64,000 nucleotides of DNA, taken from contig NZ_CANMPM010000002.1 in NCBI RefSeq assembly GCF_947499845.1, positions 248,001 through 312,000 on the forward strand, read 5' to 3'. Positions 1 through 7,615 of the stretch are shown in pieces (positions within the stretch are counted from its first letter, which is position 1; every line of letters starts with the position of its first letter). The position numbers and the translations under genes were made by a program. The notes beneath the pieces are model-generated. The model was not told the origin of the DNA and did not search any database. It saw only the letters and a list, made by a program, of their open reading frames with translations. The DNA comes from an uncultured Pseudokineococcus sp. GTDB lineage: Bacteria; Actinomycetota; Actinomycetes; Actinomycetales; Quadrisphaeraceae.

Positions 1-1
1 C

Positions 2-1099
2 ACGCAGGTCGTCGTCGACGACCTCGGCAGCCGCGGCCGTCGGCTCGTCGAGCGGGCGCAGGGGCACGAGGACGTCGACGGCGTCGCCGAGCGGGCCGGC
101 GAGGCCACGGACGCGGCGGGCCGGTCGGCACGGGAGGGGGTCCGGGCCGCGCGGGCGGGCGTCGCCGAGGCCGCGGAGGCGGTCGCCGACCGGGCCGCGC
201 CCGAGACGGCGGCCTCCGGCCAGGACGACGCGGCGGCCGGACCCCGCGCGACCCGCGCCGGAGCGGCGGCGGGGCGGCGCAGCGGCTCGGCGCGGCGCAC
301 GACGACGACCCGCTCCACCACCGGGCCGGCCGCAGAGGCGCCCGACGCGGAGCCCGCAGCCGCCCCCCGCCGACGCCGCACGGGCACCGGCACCGGCACC
401 GGCACCGGCACCGGCACCGGCACCGGCACCGGCACCGGCGAGGAGACCAGGAGCACGACCGGGGGCACGCGCCGCGCCACCGGCTCGACACGGCGCCGCA
501 CCGGCGCGACGGCCGACGAGACCGCGACGGCGACCACCGGCACCGCCGAGACCGAGGGGACGGCCACCACCCCGCGCACCGGGAGCGTGCGGACCGCCGG
601 CCGGCGCAGCGCCGCCTCGACCCGCGCGCACGACGCGCCGGCGGCGGGGGACGGCCAGGGAGCCACGGCGGGCGCCGGCCGGTCCCGGACCTCGGGCGCG
701 GGGCGCGGTCGCACCGCCGGCACTCGCTCAAGCACCAGCGGCTCGGACACCACCGGCGGGACCACGACCGACGCGACGACGGGCGGGACGACGACGGGCG
801 GGACGACGTCGGGCGGGACGACGACGGGCGGGACGGGCACGGGCACGTCGACGCCGGCGCGCGCCCGGCGCCGGGCCTCGGCCGACGGCCCCCGGGCGAC
901 CACCAGCGTGGCGCGCCGGCGCGCCGAGGCGGCCCGGGTGGCCGCCCAGGAGGCGACCGGCGCGGCCGCCGCGGCGGCCGGGTCCGCCGGGTCCGCGGTC
1001 CGCGCGGGGATCGAGGAGGCCGGCTCCCCGTCGTCGGCGCCGTCCTCGTCGGACGGGGCCCCGACGGCCGGCGACGCCGGCCCGCGGGACGGGGCCTGA
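2..1099 (+). CDS. Low-complexity Ala/Thr/Gly/Arg-rich protein, 5' end missing
   Basis: The reading frame is open from the left edge to a TGA at 1097-1099, so about 365 residues are visible and the start lies outside the window. The first 65 visible residues are charged and look helical (VDDLGSRGRRLVERAQ, then Ala/Arg/Glu-rich). The rest is low complexity: nine Gly-Thr pairs, Arg/Thr-rich patches, GGTT(T/S) repeats and an Ala-rich tail. No catalytic motif, signal peptide or membrane segment is visible. A helical head followed by a basic low-complexity tail resembles actinobacterial heparin-binding haemagglutinin or histone-like proteins, but the tail is Arg/Thr-based rather than Lys/Pro-based, so this is only an analogy. 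It converges with the next minus-strand gene. Confidence 0.6.
   Translation, partial: TQVVVDDLGSRGRRLVERAQGHEDVDGVAERAGEATDAAGRSAREGVRAARAGVAEAAEAVADRAAPETAASGQDDAAAGPRATRAGAAAGRRSGSARRTTTTRSTTGPAAEAPDAEPAAAPRRRRTGTGTGTGTGTGTGTGTGTGEETRSTTGGTRRATGSTRRRTGATADETATATTGTAETEGTATTPRTGSVRTAGRRSAASTRAHDAPAAGDGQGATAGAGRSRTSGAGRGRTAGTRSSTSGSDTTGGTTTDATTGGTTTGGTTSGGTTTGGTGTGTSTPARARRRASADGPRATTSVARRRAEAARVAAQEATGAAAAAAGSAGSAVRAGIEEAGSPSSAPSSSDGAPTAGDAGPRDGA
383..436. repeat. Hexanucleotide microsatellite (GGCACC)x9
   Basis: Nine perfect copies of GGCACC lie in frame inside the first gene and encode nine Gly-Thr pairs. Because the unit is six bases, copy-number change keeps the frame and only changes linker length. 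Confidence 0.95.
781..840. repeat. 15-bp tandem repeat x4 within the low-complexity gene
   Basis: Four consecutive 15-bp units beginning GGGCGGGACG (781, 796, 811, 826) differ only in their last bases; the last unit is the most diverged. They encode the Gly-Gly-Thr-Thr stretch of the first gene. Confidence 0.85.
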
Positions 1100-1138
1100 C
1101 CCGTCCCGCCGCTCGGTCCCGTCCGAGAGCCGACCGGC

Positions 1139-1176
1139 GCGGACCGTGACAGCCGCTGCGGACCGTGAGAGCCGCC
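1139..1176. repeat. 19-bp tandem duplication in a convergent intergenic gap
   Basis: Two adjacent 19-bp copies (1139-1157 and 1158-1176) both begin GCGGACCGTGA and differ at two bases. They sit between the converging 3' ends of the low-complexity gene and the DLP-repeat gene. No clear terminator hairpin is seen here. Confidence 0.85.
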
Positions 1177-1235
1177 CCACCATCCGACCCGGCCGGCGCT
1201 CTCGTGAGGCGGGTCGCGGCCGTCGGCCGGCCGGC

Positions 1236-2087
1236 TCAGCGGCCGGCCACCCCCTCGACGGCCCGGTCCAGCAGACCGCCCACGTCGGGCAGGTCCTCCC
1301 GGCCCGGCAGGTCGTCGAGCCCCGGCAGGTCGTCGGTCTCGGGCAGGTCGTCGAGCCCCGGCAGGTCGCCCACGCCGGGCAGGTCGTCCACGCTGGGCAG
1401 GTCGTCGGCACTGGGCGGGTCGTCGGCGCCGGGGAGCCGGTCGAGCCAGGAGGCCGCGCCGTCGTCCCCCGCGAGGCCGGCCAGCAGCCCGGCGCCAGGC
1501 AGGTCCAGGCCGCCGATCAGCTCCTGGGCGCGGGCGCCGAGGTCCAGCTGCGCCTGCAGGTCGTCCCGGGCCGCCCGCACCTCCGGGAGCAGGTGGTCGC
1601 CCTGGATCTCCCCCAGGCGCTCTCGCGCCGCGTCGGACGCGGCGGTGACGTCGCCCAGGCCGTCGAGGGCCCCGCGCAGGGCCGGCAGGTCGAGGCCCTC
1701 GCCGCTCGTGAGGGAGGAGCGGGCCTCGTCGACGCCGCCGACGACCCGCTGCAGCCCGGGGAGGCCGTCGTCGGCGAGCCGGTCGACGGCGACGGACGCC
1801 GTCGACAGCGCCGCGAGGTTCTCCCCCAGCGGCAGCCGGCTGGCCAGGCGCCAGAGGGGGTCGTCGGTGGCCTCGACGGCGCGGTCGGCGTCCGCCTGCA
1901 CCCGCCGGGTCGAGGCGGCCAGGGCCTCCGGGTCGGCCCGGACGACCGCCGCGGTGATGGCGGGCACCTCGTCCCGCACCCGCTGCAGCGCCGACCAGGC
2001 GACCCAGCCGCGGGACGCCGTCCAGGCGGCCGCCCCGAGCACCAGCACGAGGCCGACGAGGAGCACCCAGCCGACGACGCGGCGCAT
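1236..2087 (-). CDS. Single-pass membrane protein, DUF4012-like, with DLP hexapeptide repeat tail
   Basis: This encodes 283 residues from an ATG at 2087; that start puts a membrane segment (VVGWVLLVGLVLVLGAAAW) right at the N terminus, whereas a longer frame would add an unlikely leader. The body is amphipathic-helical and includes RLPLGENLAALS, resembling the segment before or within DUF4012 domains of actinobacterial surface proteins; the full DUF4012 domain is absent. The last ~55 residues are a six-residue repeat (DDLPGV, GDLPGL, DDLPET and similar, about eight copies), acidic and proline-rich. The ATG overlaps the stop of the upstream nitrobindin-like gene by one base, so translation is probably coupled. 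Function is unknown; a cell-envelope role is an inference. Confidence 0.65.
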   Translation of the reverse strand: MRRVVGWVLLVGLVLVLGAAAWTASRGWVAWSALQRVRDEVPAITAAVVRADPEALAASTRRVQADADRAVEATDDPLWRLASRLPLGENLAALSTASVAVDRLADDGLPGLQRVVGGVDEARSSLTSGEGLDLPALRGALDGLGDVTAASDAARERLGEIQGDHLLPEVRAARDDLQAQLDLGARAQELIGGLDLPGAGLLAGLAGDDGAASWLDRLPGADDPPSADDLPSVDDLPGVGDLPGLDDLPETDDLPGLDDLPGREDLPDVGGLLDRAVEGVAGR

Positions 2088-2596
2088 CAGACCTTCTTCA
2101 GCCTCGCGGAGGCGTACGACCGCATCGCGGTGGTGGGGGTCGCGACGTCCAGCGCCCACAGCAGGTCGCCCTCGACGGCGCCGTAGAGGCGCTGGGCGGC
2201 CGTGTAGGTGCCCGTGGAGGTGGAGGTCCGCGCCACGAGGTCGGTGCTCAGCTCGACCTTCGTGCCCGTGGCGCGGCCGAGGTAGATCTCGACGGCGCCG
2301 TCCGGCTGCGCCAGGAGCAGCTCGACCTGCACGCCGCCGCTGCCGTCGTCACCCGTCCGCCACACCCCGGACTCCGAGGACATCGGCCCGACCGGCTGGC
2401 CCTCGTCGTCGAGGTACCAGCTCTGGGCGCGGTAGGCGAGGCCCCCGAGCCCGTCGTGCGCCATGAGGACCTCCTGCCCGAAGCGGCGCTCGGGGACGTC
2501 GTCGTAGCCGACGACGCCGGCGCCCTCCCAGCGGCCCTCCATCCAGGCGAGGGGGACGAGCGAGGCGGGCAGGTCGGCGCGGATCTCGAACGGCAT
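2087..2596 (-). CDS. Nitrobindin-like (FABP/DUF1794 fold) protein
   Basis: A 169-residue protein with the family's N-terminal signature GRWEGAG at residues 21-27, then alternating beta-strand patterns (VQVELLLAQPDGAVEIYLG) typical of the ten-stranded heme-binding barrel known from mycobacterial Rv2717c and plant nitrobindin. Length fits the family (~160-200). The C-terminal stretch AMRSYASARLKKV aligns with the segment that in characterised nitrobindins carries the axial heme histidine; here that position is Tyr161, so ferric-heme binding through His is doubtful. The start is supported by GAGGAG five bases before the ATG. It lies between a small membrane protein gene and the DLP-repeat gene. 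Confidence 0.85.
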   Translation of the reverse strand: MPFEIRADLPASLVPLAWMEGRWEGAGVVGYDDVPERRFGQEVLMAHDGLGGLAYRAQSWYLDDEGQPVGPMSSESGVWRTGDDGSGGVQVELLLAQPDGAVEIYLGRATGTKVELSTDLVARTSTSTGTYTAAQRLYGAVEGDLLWALDVATPTTAMRSYASARLKKV

Positions 2597-2614
2597 GCGG
2601 CTCCTCGGTCTCGG

Positions 2615-2633
2615 GCCCCGCCGGTGGCGGGGC
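2615..2633 (-). terminator. 8-bp GC hairpin between small membrane gene and nitrobindin gene
   Basis: GCCCCGCC and GGCGGGGC flank a three-base loop. On the minus strand it follows the 42-aa membrane protein stop by 5 bases and precedes the nitrobindin-like ATG. No T run follows, so termination or attenuation is inferred. Confidence 0.45.
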
Positions 2634-2638
2634 GAGGG

Positions 2639-2767
2639 TCAGCGCTGGCCGGTGAAGAGCTTGTAGACGACGTAGACGGCGAACCAGCCGATCACGACGG
2701 CGGACAGCACCAGCAGGGACGTGTAGAAGACCTCCAGCGCGTGGAGGTCGGACTCGGTCAGGTCCAT
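2639..2767 (-). CDS. 42-residue single-pass membrane protein
   Basis: The frame starts at an ATG at 2767 and gives MDLTESDLHALEVFYTSLLV..., an acidic head, one hydrophobic segment (residues ~17-36) and a short basic tail (YKLFTGQR), the arrangement of a small inner-membrane protein with N-out/C-in topology by the positive-inside rule. The start codon overlaps the end of the preceding membrane protein gene by ten bases. A much longer frame upstream is an Arg/Pro-rich shadow and was not used. No known family is recognised. Confidence 0.6.
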   Translation of the reverse strand: MDLTESDLHALEVFYTSLLVLSAVVIGWFAVYVVYKLFTGQR

Positions 2768-3051
2768 GGGCGGAGGGTAGCCCGGGGCGGGCGCTCGCTC
2801 CCCCGCGGGCGCCGCCGCGCGAGCACCAGCGCCAGGGCCGCGGCGGCGACCAGCGGCGGGACGAGCAGGTCGGCGACCGTCAGGCCGTGGCGCGGTGCGA
2901 CCTCGACGAGCACGGCCCCCTCGACGGGGCCGTTGACGAGCCACCAGGCCAGACCGGCGGCCACGACGAGCCCGAGGGCCGCCACCGAGGGCCGCACGAC
3001 GGCGAGGACGGTCGCCGCGAGGAGCGACACGAGCACGGCACCGACGACCAC
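2758..3051 (-). CDS. Small multi-pass membrane protein of unknown function
   Basis: A 97-residue product starting at a GTG (3051). Residues 1-20, 22-42 and 58-80 are hydrophobic, suggesting three membrane spans, followed by an Arg-rich tail. A TAAGGT hexamer ends six bases before the GTG, the spacing of a leaderless actinobacterial promoter. The 3' end overlaps the next small membrane gene. No domain is recognised. Confidence 0.6.
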   Translation of the reverse strand: MVVGAVLVSLLAATVLAVVRPSVAALGLVVAAGLAWWLVNGPVEGAVLVEVAPRHGLTVADLLVPPLVAAAALALVLARRRPRGSERPPRATLRPWT

Positions 3052-3057
3052 CGGCCG

Positions 3058-3063
3058 ACCTTA
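3058..3063 (-). promoter_or_regulatory. Candidate leaderless -10 (TAAGGT)
   Basis: TAAGGT on the minus strand, six bases before the GTG at 3051, would place the transcript start on or next to the start codon. No -35 is evident. Confidence 0.5.
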
Positions 3064-3100
3064 CGACCGCCCGGCGCGGCGGGGTCGCGGCTCCGGGGCG

Positions 3101-4240
3101 TCAGGGCGCGACCACGACCTCCTGGGCCGCCGTCACGACCCCGCCGGAGGGCAGGGCGACGTGCAGGACGGCGTCGGGGGGCGTCGAGCGCTTGACGACG
3201 GCGAGCGCCACGGGTCCGAGCTCGTGGTGACGCGCCGACGTCGTCACGGCGCCCACGGCCCGGCCGGGGGCCCCGTCCGCCGCGGGCAGGGAGAGGGCGC
3301 TCCCCGCGGGCGGCAGGTCGTGGCCGGACCCGTCGAGGTGCAGCGCCACGAGGCGCCGCGGGGGCCGCCCGAGGTTGTGGACGCGGGCGACCGTCTCCTG
3401 GCCGCGGTAGCAGCCCTTGCGCAGGTGCACCGCCGTCCGCAGCCAGTCCAGCTCGTGCGGGATGGTGCGGTGGTCGGTCTCGGCGCCGGCGCGGGGTCGC
3501 CAGGCCTCGACCCGCAGGGCCTCCGCCGCCCAGCTGCCCGCGAGGTCGCGGTCGGCCGTGAAGGCCGCGAGCCCCCCGCGGGGCACGAGCACCTCGCGCC
3601 AGGCGCGTCCCGCCGCCGGGTGCCGGTCGTCGGGGACGGCCGCGTAGGCGGTCCCGCCCGGGGCCGTGGTGGGCCACGGGTCGACCCAGGCGACGGGCTC
3701 GCCCGGGGCGCCCTCGCGCCCGACCGGCTCGCCGACGACCGCGACGCGGTCGGTCACGTCCTCCACCTCGACGCGCAGCAGGAACCGCATCCGGTCGAGG
3801 AAGGCCACGAGCTCGCCCTGGCGGCCGGGCTCGACGGTGATCCAGGTGGCCTCGCCGTCGTCGACGACGTGCAGGGCCTGCTCGACGTGCCCCTTGGGGC
3901 TGAGCAGGAGCGCCTCGGTGCTCCTGCGCGGCGGGAGGTCGGCGAGGGCCTGCGTCGTCAGCGAGTGCAGCCACGTGAGGCGGTCGGGCCCGGAGACGCG
4001 GACCACGCCCCGGTTCGAGAGGTCCACGAGGGCGAGACCCTGCTGCAGCAGCCGCTGCTCGCGCACCGGGTCCCCGTAGTGCCAGGCCGTGCCGGCGTCC
4101 TGCCCCTCCGCCGGCACCGCGCCGGGCAGGGCGAGCAGGGGGGACGCCGGCGCTCCGGCAGCCGCGCCGCCCTCGGGTCCCGCGAGGGACGGGGCGTCCG
4201 CCGGCGTCGTGGTCCCGGTCGTGGAGGTGCTCGCCGTCAT
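3101..4240 (-). CDS. ygfZ: YgfZ/GcvT-domain folate-binding protein
   Basis: A 379-residue protein related to the glycine-cleavage T protein fold. The diagnostic YgfZ signature KGCYRGQE is at residues 275-282, with the conserved Cys277. YgfZ (IbaG/Iba57-type) proteins use folate in assembly or repair of certain Fe-S enzymes. The folate-binding core runs from about residue 53 (WHYGDPVREQRLLQQG) to the C terminus. The chosen ATG at 4240 leaves a ~45-residue Thr/Ala/Pro-rich leader; a longer frame upstream overlaps the response regulator and is not credible. The gene follows the LuxR regulator with a 52-bp gap, so it could be read from the same transcript, although the functions look unrelated. 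Confidence 0.9.
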   Translation of the reverse strand: MTASTSTTGTTTPADAPSLAGPEGGAAAGAPASPLLALPGAVPAEGQDAGTAWHYGDPVREQRLLQQGLALVDLSNRGVVRVSGPDRLTWLHSLTTQALADLPPRRSTEALLLSPKGHVEQALHVVDDGEATWITVEPGRQGELVAFLDRMRFLLRVEVEDVTDRVAVVGEPVGREGAPGEPVAWVDPWPTTAPGGTAYAAVPDDRHPAAGRAWREVLVPRGGLAAFTADRDLAGSWAAEALRVEAWRPRAGAETDHRTIPHELDWLRTAVHLRKGCYRGQETVARVHNLGRPPRRLVALHLDGSGHDLPPAGSALSLPAADGAPGRAVGAVTTSARHHELGPVALAVVKRSTPPDAVLHVALPSGGVVTAAQEVVVAP

Positions 4241-4292
4241 GACCGGGCCAGCGCCCGGGCGGGCCCGCGTGTTCCCCGCCCCCGTGCGTCCG

Positions 4293-4982
4293 TCAGCCCC
4301 GCCCGGCGCGGGGCGCCTCGGGCCGGTCGGCGTCGAGGTCCTCGGCCCACCCGTCGCGCTGGCCCACCTCGTACCAGTCGATGCGGCCCTCGATGCGCTC
4401 GCCGCGCTCGGCGTACTTGCGCCGCGCGCGCTGCAGGTAGGTGCGCACGGTGGCCTCGCCGACGCCCATCTGGCGCGCGACCGTCCGCAGCAGCAGCCCC
4501 GACCCGAAGAGCACGAGCGCACGGCTCTCCTGGGGGCTGAGGGCGGGCCGCCAGTCCTGGCCCGCCGCCAGCACCTCGGCGAGGGCGGGCGTGACGTAGC
4601 TCTCGCCGGCCGCGGCGGCGCGCACCGCGGCGAGCAGCTCGTCGCGCCCGCTGACCTTGGGGACGTAGGCGAGGGCGCCCGCCTCCACCGCGCGCTGCAC
4701 CGACGCCGGCTCGGCGTCGGCGCTGATGACGACGACGGCGCAGCCCTCCTCGACGAGGCCCGCGACGGACGCCGCGGGCGAGGAGCCGTCGTCGAGCACG
4801 AGGTCGAGCACGACGACGTCCGCGGGGTGCGCCGGGGACGCCCGCAGCGACGCGAGCCCGGGGTGGGTGCCGACGAGCTCGACCTCGTCCGGGGCGGCGC
4901 CGACCCAGGCGGCGATGCCGTCGAGGATGACGGGGTGGTCGTCGACGACGGCCACGCGCACCCGCCCCGGCACCCCGCTCAC
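4293..4982 (-). CDS. NarL/LuxR-family response regulator
   Basis: A 229-residue regulator. The receiver domain (residues ~8-125) has the acidic pair DDH at 14-16, phospho-acceptor Asp60 in VVLDLVL and Lys109 in YVPKV. The C-terminal half has a LuxR-type helix-turn-helix: LSPQESRALVLF, then MGVGEATVRTYLQRARRKYAERG. The HTH region is longer than usual at its end (GRIDWYEVGQRDGW). The GTG start at 4982 overlaps the stop of the upstream sensor gene as GTGA, indicating translational coupling. It is the output member of a three-gene signalling operon with two sensor-like proteins. Target genes are not evident. Confidence 0.88.
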   Translation of the reverse strand: MSGVPGRVRVAVVDDHPVILDGIAAWVGAAPDEVELVGTHPGLASLRASPAHPADVVVLDLVLDDGSSPAASVAGLVEEGCAVVVISADAEPASVQRAVEAGALAYVPKVSGRDELLAAVRAAAAGESYVTPALAEVLAAGQDWRPALSPQESRALVLFGSGLLLRTVARQMGVGEATVRTYLQRARRKYAERGERIEGRIDWYEVGQRDGWAEDLDADRPEAPRAGRG

Positions 4983-6178
4983 GGCAGCTCCACCCCGTCG
5001 GCCGCGCCGACCTCGAGGACGAGCAGGTCCTCGCCCTCGGCGATCCACCCCGCCGCGCCGAGCCGGGCGAGGAGGTCGACCGCGACGCCGTCGTGGGCGA
5101 GCGAGCGGGCGCCGCGCACCGCCACGACGGCGCCACCGCCCAGGAGGACCACGGACACCTCACCGCCCAGGGCCCGCGCCCGCCGCACGAGGGCGACGAG
5201 GGGTCCGCGCAGGTCCTCGTCGACGTCCTGGCCGTCGTCTCCGGCCCGCACCACCACCTCCGGGCCCCCGCCGCTCGCCGGCTCGGGGTGCCGCCCGTCC
5301 CTGACCCCCTCCGCGGCGTCCAGGGCGTCGTCCAGCCAGGTGCGGGCGTCGACGCGCAGCAGGCGGGAGCGCAGCCGCCGGCTGCTGGCCGCGGCGAGCG
5401 CGGCGTCGTCCGGCTCGAGCGGGACGGGTGCGCCGGCGACGACCCGCTCGAGCAGGGGGCCCACCTCGGTCCGCACGACCGCGAGGCGCTCGGCCGCCTC
5501 GCGGCCGGCGGCGGAGGCGGCTCGGCGCTCGGCCTCCTCGCGGGAGGCGTCGCGGTCGGACGCGCGCCGCTCGGCCGCGAGGCGGGCGACGAGCAGGAGG
5601 TAGGTGGCACCGGCGACCACGGGCACGAGGCCGGCGGCCGCGACCTCCGTGCCGCGGGCGAGCGCGAGAGCGGGTGCGCCGGGCTCGTGGACCAGCGACC
5701 CGCCGACCATGACCAGGGCGTGGAGCCCGCCGGCGGCGGCCACGGCGCCCAGCGGCCGCACGGCCAGCAGGCACAGGCAGCCCAGTCCCACCCCCGTGGC
5801 CACGAAGAGCCCCTCGCCGTACACGGCGCGGTGGGAGGTGGCGCCGACGACGACGAGGTCGACCACCAGGAGGGCGGCGACCGCCGCCACCGCGACGGCC
5901 GGGGAAGCGCCCGCGCGGCGGTGGTGGAGGGCCACCAGCCCCGCCTCCACGGCGACGAGCAGCACGACGGCGCCGACGACGACGCCGAGGTCCCGGTAGG
6001 TCCCCGGCGGCGAGACGACGACGCGCAGGGACGACTGCAGCGCCGTCAGGCCGACGAGGACGAGGAGGAGCGGCACGGGCGAGGGGAGCGCGTCGTCCAG
6101 CCGGACCCGCCACCAGGGGTCCTGGACGGGTCCTTCGCCGACCGGCCGGGCCGTGGTCGCGGCACCGGAGCCGGTCAC
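4979..6178 (-). CDS. Degenerate membrane sensor protein (histidine-kinase-like, motifs missing)
   Basis: A 399-residue protein with about six hydrophobic segments in the first ~215 residues, then a coiled, charged linker rich in Arg/Glu/Ala (RLAAERRASDRDASREEAERR) and a C-terminal domain laid out like a NarL-type kinase dimerisation/ATPase module. No phospho-acceptor H-box and no recognisable N-box, DxGxG or GxG ATP-lid motif is visible; the segment where the N-box should be reads EDLRGPLVALVRRA. It is flanked by GTGA overlaps with a canonical sensor kinase upstream and a response regulator downstream. It may be a pseudokinase that modulates or heterodimerises with the neighbouring kinase; this is inference. 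Confidence 0.7.
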   Translation of the reverse strand: MTGSGAATTARPVGEGPVQDPWWRVRLDDALPSPVPLLLVLVGLTALQSSLRVVVSPPGTYRDLGVVVGAVVLLVAVEAGLVALHHRRAGASPAVAVAAVAALLVVDLVVVGATSHRAVYGEGLFVATGVGLGCLCLLAVRPLGAVAAAGGLHALVMVGGSLVHEPGAPALALARGTEVAAAGLVPVVAGATYLLLVARLAAERRASDRDASREEAERRAASAAGREAAERLAVVRTEVGPLLERVVAGAPVPLEPDDAALAAASSRRLRSRLLRVDARTWLDDALDAAEGVRDGRHPEPASGGGPEVVVRAGDDGQDVDEDLRGPLVALVRRARALGGEVSVVLLGGGAVVAVRGARSLAHDGVAVDLLARLGAAGWIAEGEDLLVLEVGAADGVELP

Positions 6179-7608
6179 GAGCAGGCCCCCCGGGGCTCAC
6201 CGGCGGCACCCGAGAGGGGCACGGCCATCTGGACCACGGTGCCGCGACCGACGCGCGAGCGCACCCGCGCCACCCCGCCCACGTCCTCCAGCCGGGCGTG
6301 CACCGACCGCGAGAGACCGATGGCCTCGGGACGCACCTCCACCGGGTCGAAGCCCACGCCCGCGTCCGCGACGAGCGCGCGCGCCGCGGTGGAGGACGTC
6401 GAGCAGACCAGGAGCGCCGACGTCGTCCCGGCGTGGCGCTGGACGTTGCGCAGGCACTCCCCCACCGCGTCGAGCAGCGCGTCGACCGCGACGGCGTCCT
6501 CGGCCGTCAGGGCGGCGGCGCTCCGGGCGCCGGCAGCGGTCGGCGCCGCGAGCAGGCAGGGGTCGGGACGACCCCGGGCGTCCTCCCAGCGGACCTCGAC
6601 GACCAGCCCCGAGCGCTGGGCGCGGTCCGCCAGGCGCCGCGCCCCTTCCTGGAGCCGGGCGCCCGGCGGGACGGCGCGCTGCACCGCGGGCCGGCCGGCC
6701 TCCGCCGTCGTGGCCGCGGTCACCGCGGGCGGAGGGAGGCGGACCGGACCGGCGGCACCGGCGTCCGCGTCGGCGGCCACGAGGAGCGCGAGCGCCTCCG
6801 CGGCGAGCTCACGCACGGCGGGCCCACGCGACGCGTCGGCCGTCACCATGGTGGCGAGCGCGCCCAGCACGACGTCGTGCAGGCGCCCGTCGAGGCGCCG
6901 CCTCGAGGTCGTGAGGTCGCTCGCCACGAGGAGGTCGACGGCGGCGGCGCGCCGCGCCGCGAGGGAGCGCTCGGCTCGAGCCGCGCAGTCGCGGGCGACG
7001 ACCAGCGTGGCGACGGCGAGCAGCGCGGTGACGAGGGGGCCCACCGCGTCCAGTCGGCCGAGGCCCGTGAGCGCTGCCGACCCCGAGGCGAGGCCGAGGG
7101 CGACGGCGCCGACGACGAGCGCGCGGACCAGCACCGGGCCGAGGCGGCCCGGAACACCCGCCAGGACCCACAGGACGGCGGAGGCCGTCGTGGGCAGGAC
7201 CCGTAGCGCCCCGTCCGCCTCGACAGCCGTCCCGCCCGCGACGAGGGCCGGCAGCACCGCGGCGCAGCCGAGGCCGACCACCACGAGCAGCAGCACGGGC
7301 AGTCCCCGCAGGAGGTGCACGACGGCGAGCGCCGACCAGCCGGCCGCCAGCGCGGTGGCGACGAGGACCGAGGCGGAGCCGCCGCCGGCCGACAGGGCCG
7401 CCGCGGCGAGGGCCGCGGTCACGCCGAGCAGCTGCAGCACCACGACGACGCCCGTGTAGACGCGGCGGCCCCGCTCGAGCACCTCCTGCAGGTGGGCGGA
7501 GCCGACGTCCGGGTCCTGCTCGACCCCGGCCCGTCGCCGCCCCGCGCGGCCGACGGCAGGCGTCGTCGCATCCCCGACCAGGCCGGGACCCGCCTCGCCG
7601 AGGACCAC
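6175..7608 (-). CDS. NarL-type membrane sensor histidine kinase
   Basis: With the GTG at 7608 the protein has 477 residues. Residues ~52-205 contain about six membrane spans. The HisKA_3-type H-box is [13 protein letters not shown] with His244; the ATPase N-box is [11 protein letters not shown] (Asn388), the G1 box VADAGVGFD (Asp415) and a G2-like GLSRSV follow, ending [12 protein letters not shown]. It would sense an unknown signal and phosphorylate the LuxR regulator two genes downstream. The start is uncertain: a frame opening farther upstream overlaps the phosphatase gene in another frame and has no kinase-like sequence, while the 7608 GTG follows the phosphatase stop by seven bases. Confidence 0.83.
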   Translation of the reverse strand: MVLGEAGPGLVGDATTPAVGRAGRRRAGVEQDPDVGSAHLQEVLERGRRVYTGVVVVLQLLGVTAALAAAALSAGGGSASVLVATALAAGWSALAVVHLLRGLPVLLLVVVGLGCAAVLPALVAGGTAVEADGALRVLPTTASAVLWVLAGVPGRLGPVLVRALVVGAVALGLASGSAALTGLGRLDAVGPLVTALLAVATLVVARDCAARAERSLAARRAAAVDLLVASDLTTSRRRLDGRLHDVVLGALATMVTADASRGPAVRELAAEALALLVAADADAGAAGPVRLPPPAVTAATTAEAGRPAVQRAVPPGARLQEGARRLADRAQRSGLVVEVRWEDARGRPDPCLLAAPTAAGARSAAALTAEDAVAVDALLDAVGECLRNVQRHAGTTSALLVCSTSSTAARALVADAGVGFDPVEVRPEAIGLSRSVHARLEDVGGVARVRSRVGRGTVVQMAVPLSGAAGEPRGACS

Positions 7609-7615
7609 GACGGTC

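Noticed and set aside
2456-4540. A ~690-residue plus-strand open frame across the YgfZ region
   Set aside because: Low-complexity Arg/Gly/Pro product antisense to clearly homologous minus-strand genes; a typical shadow of high GC content.
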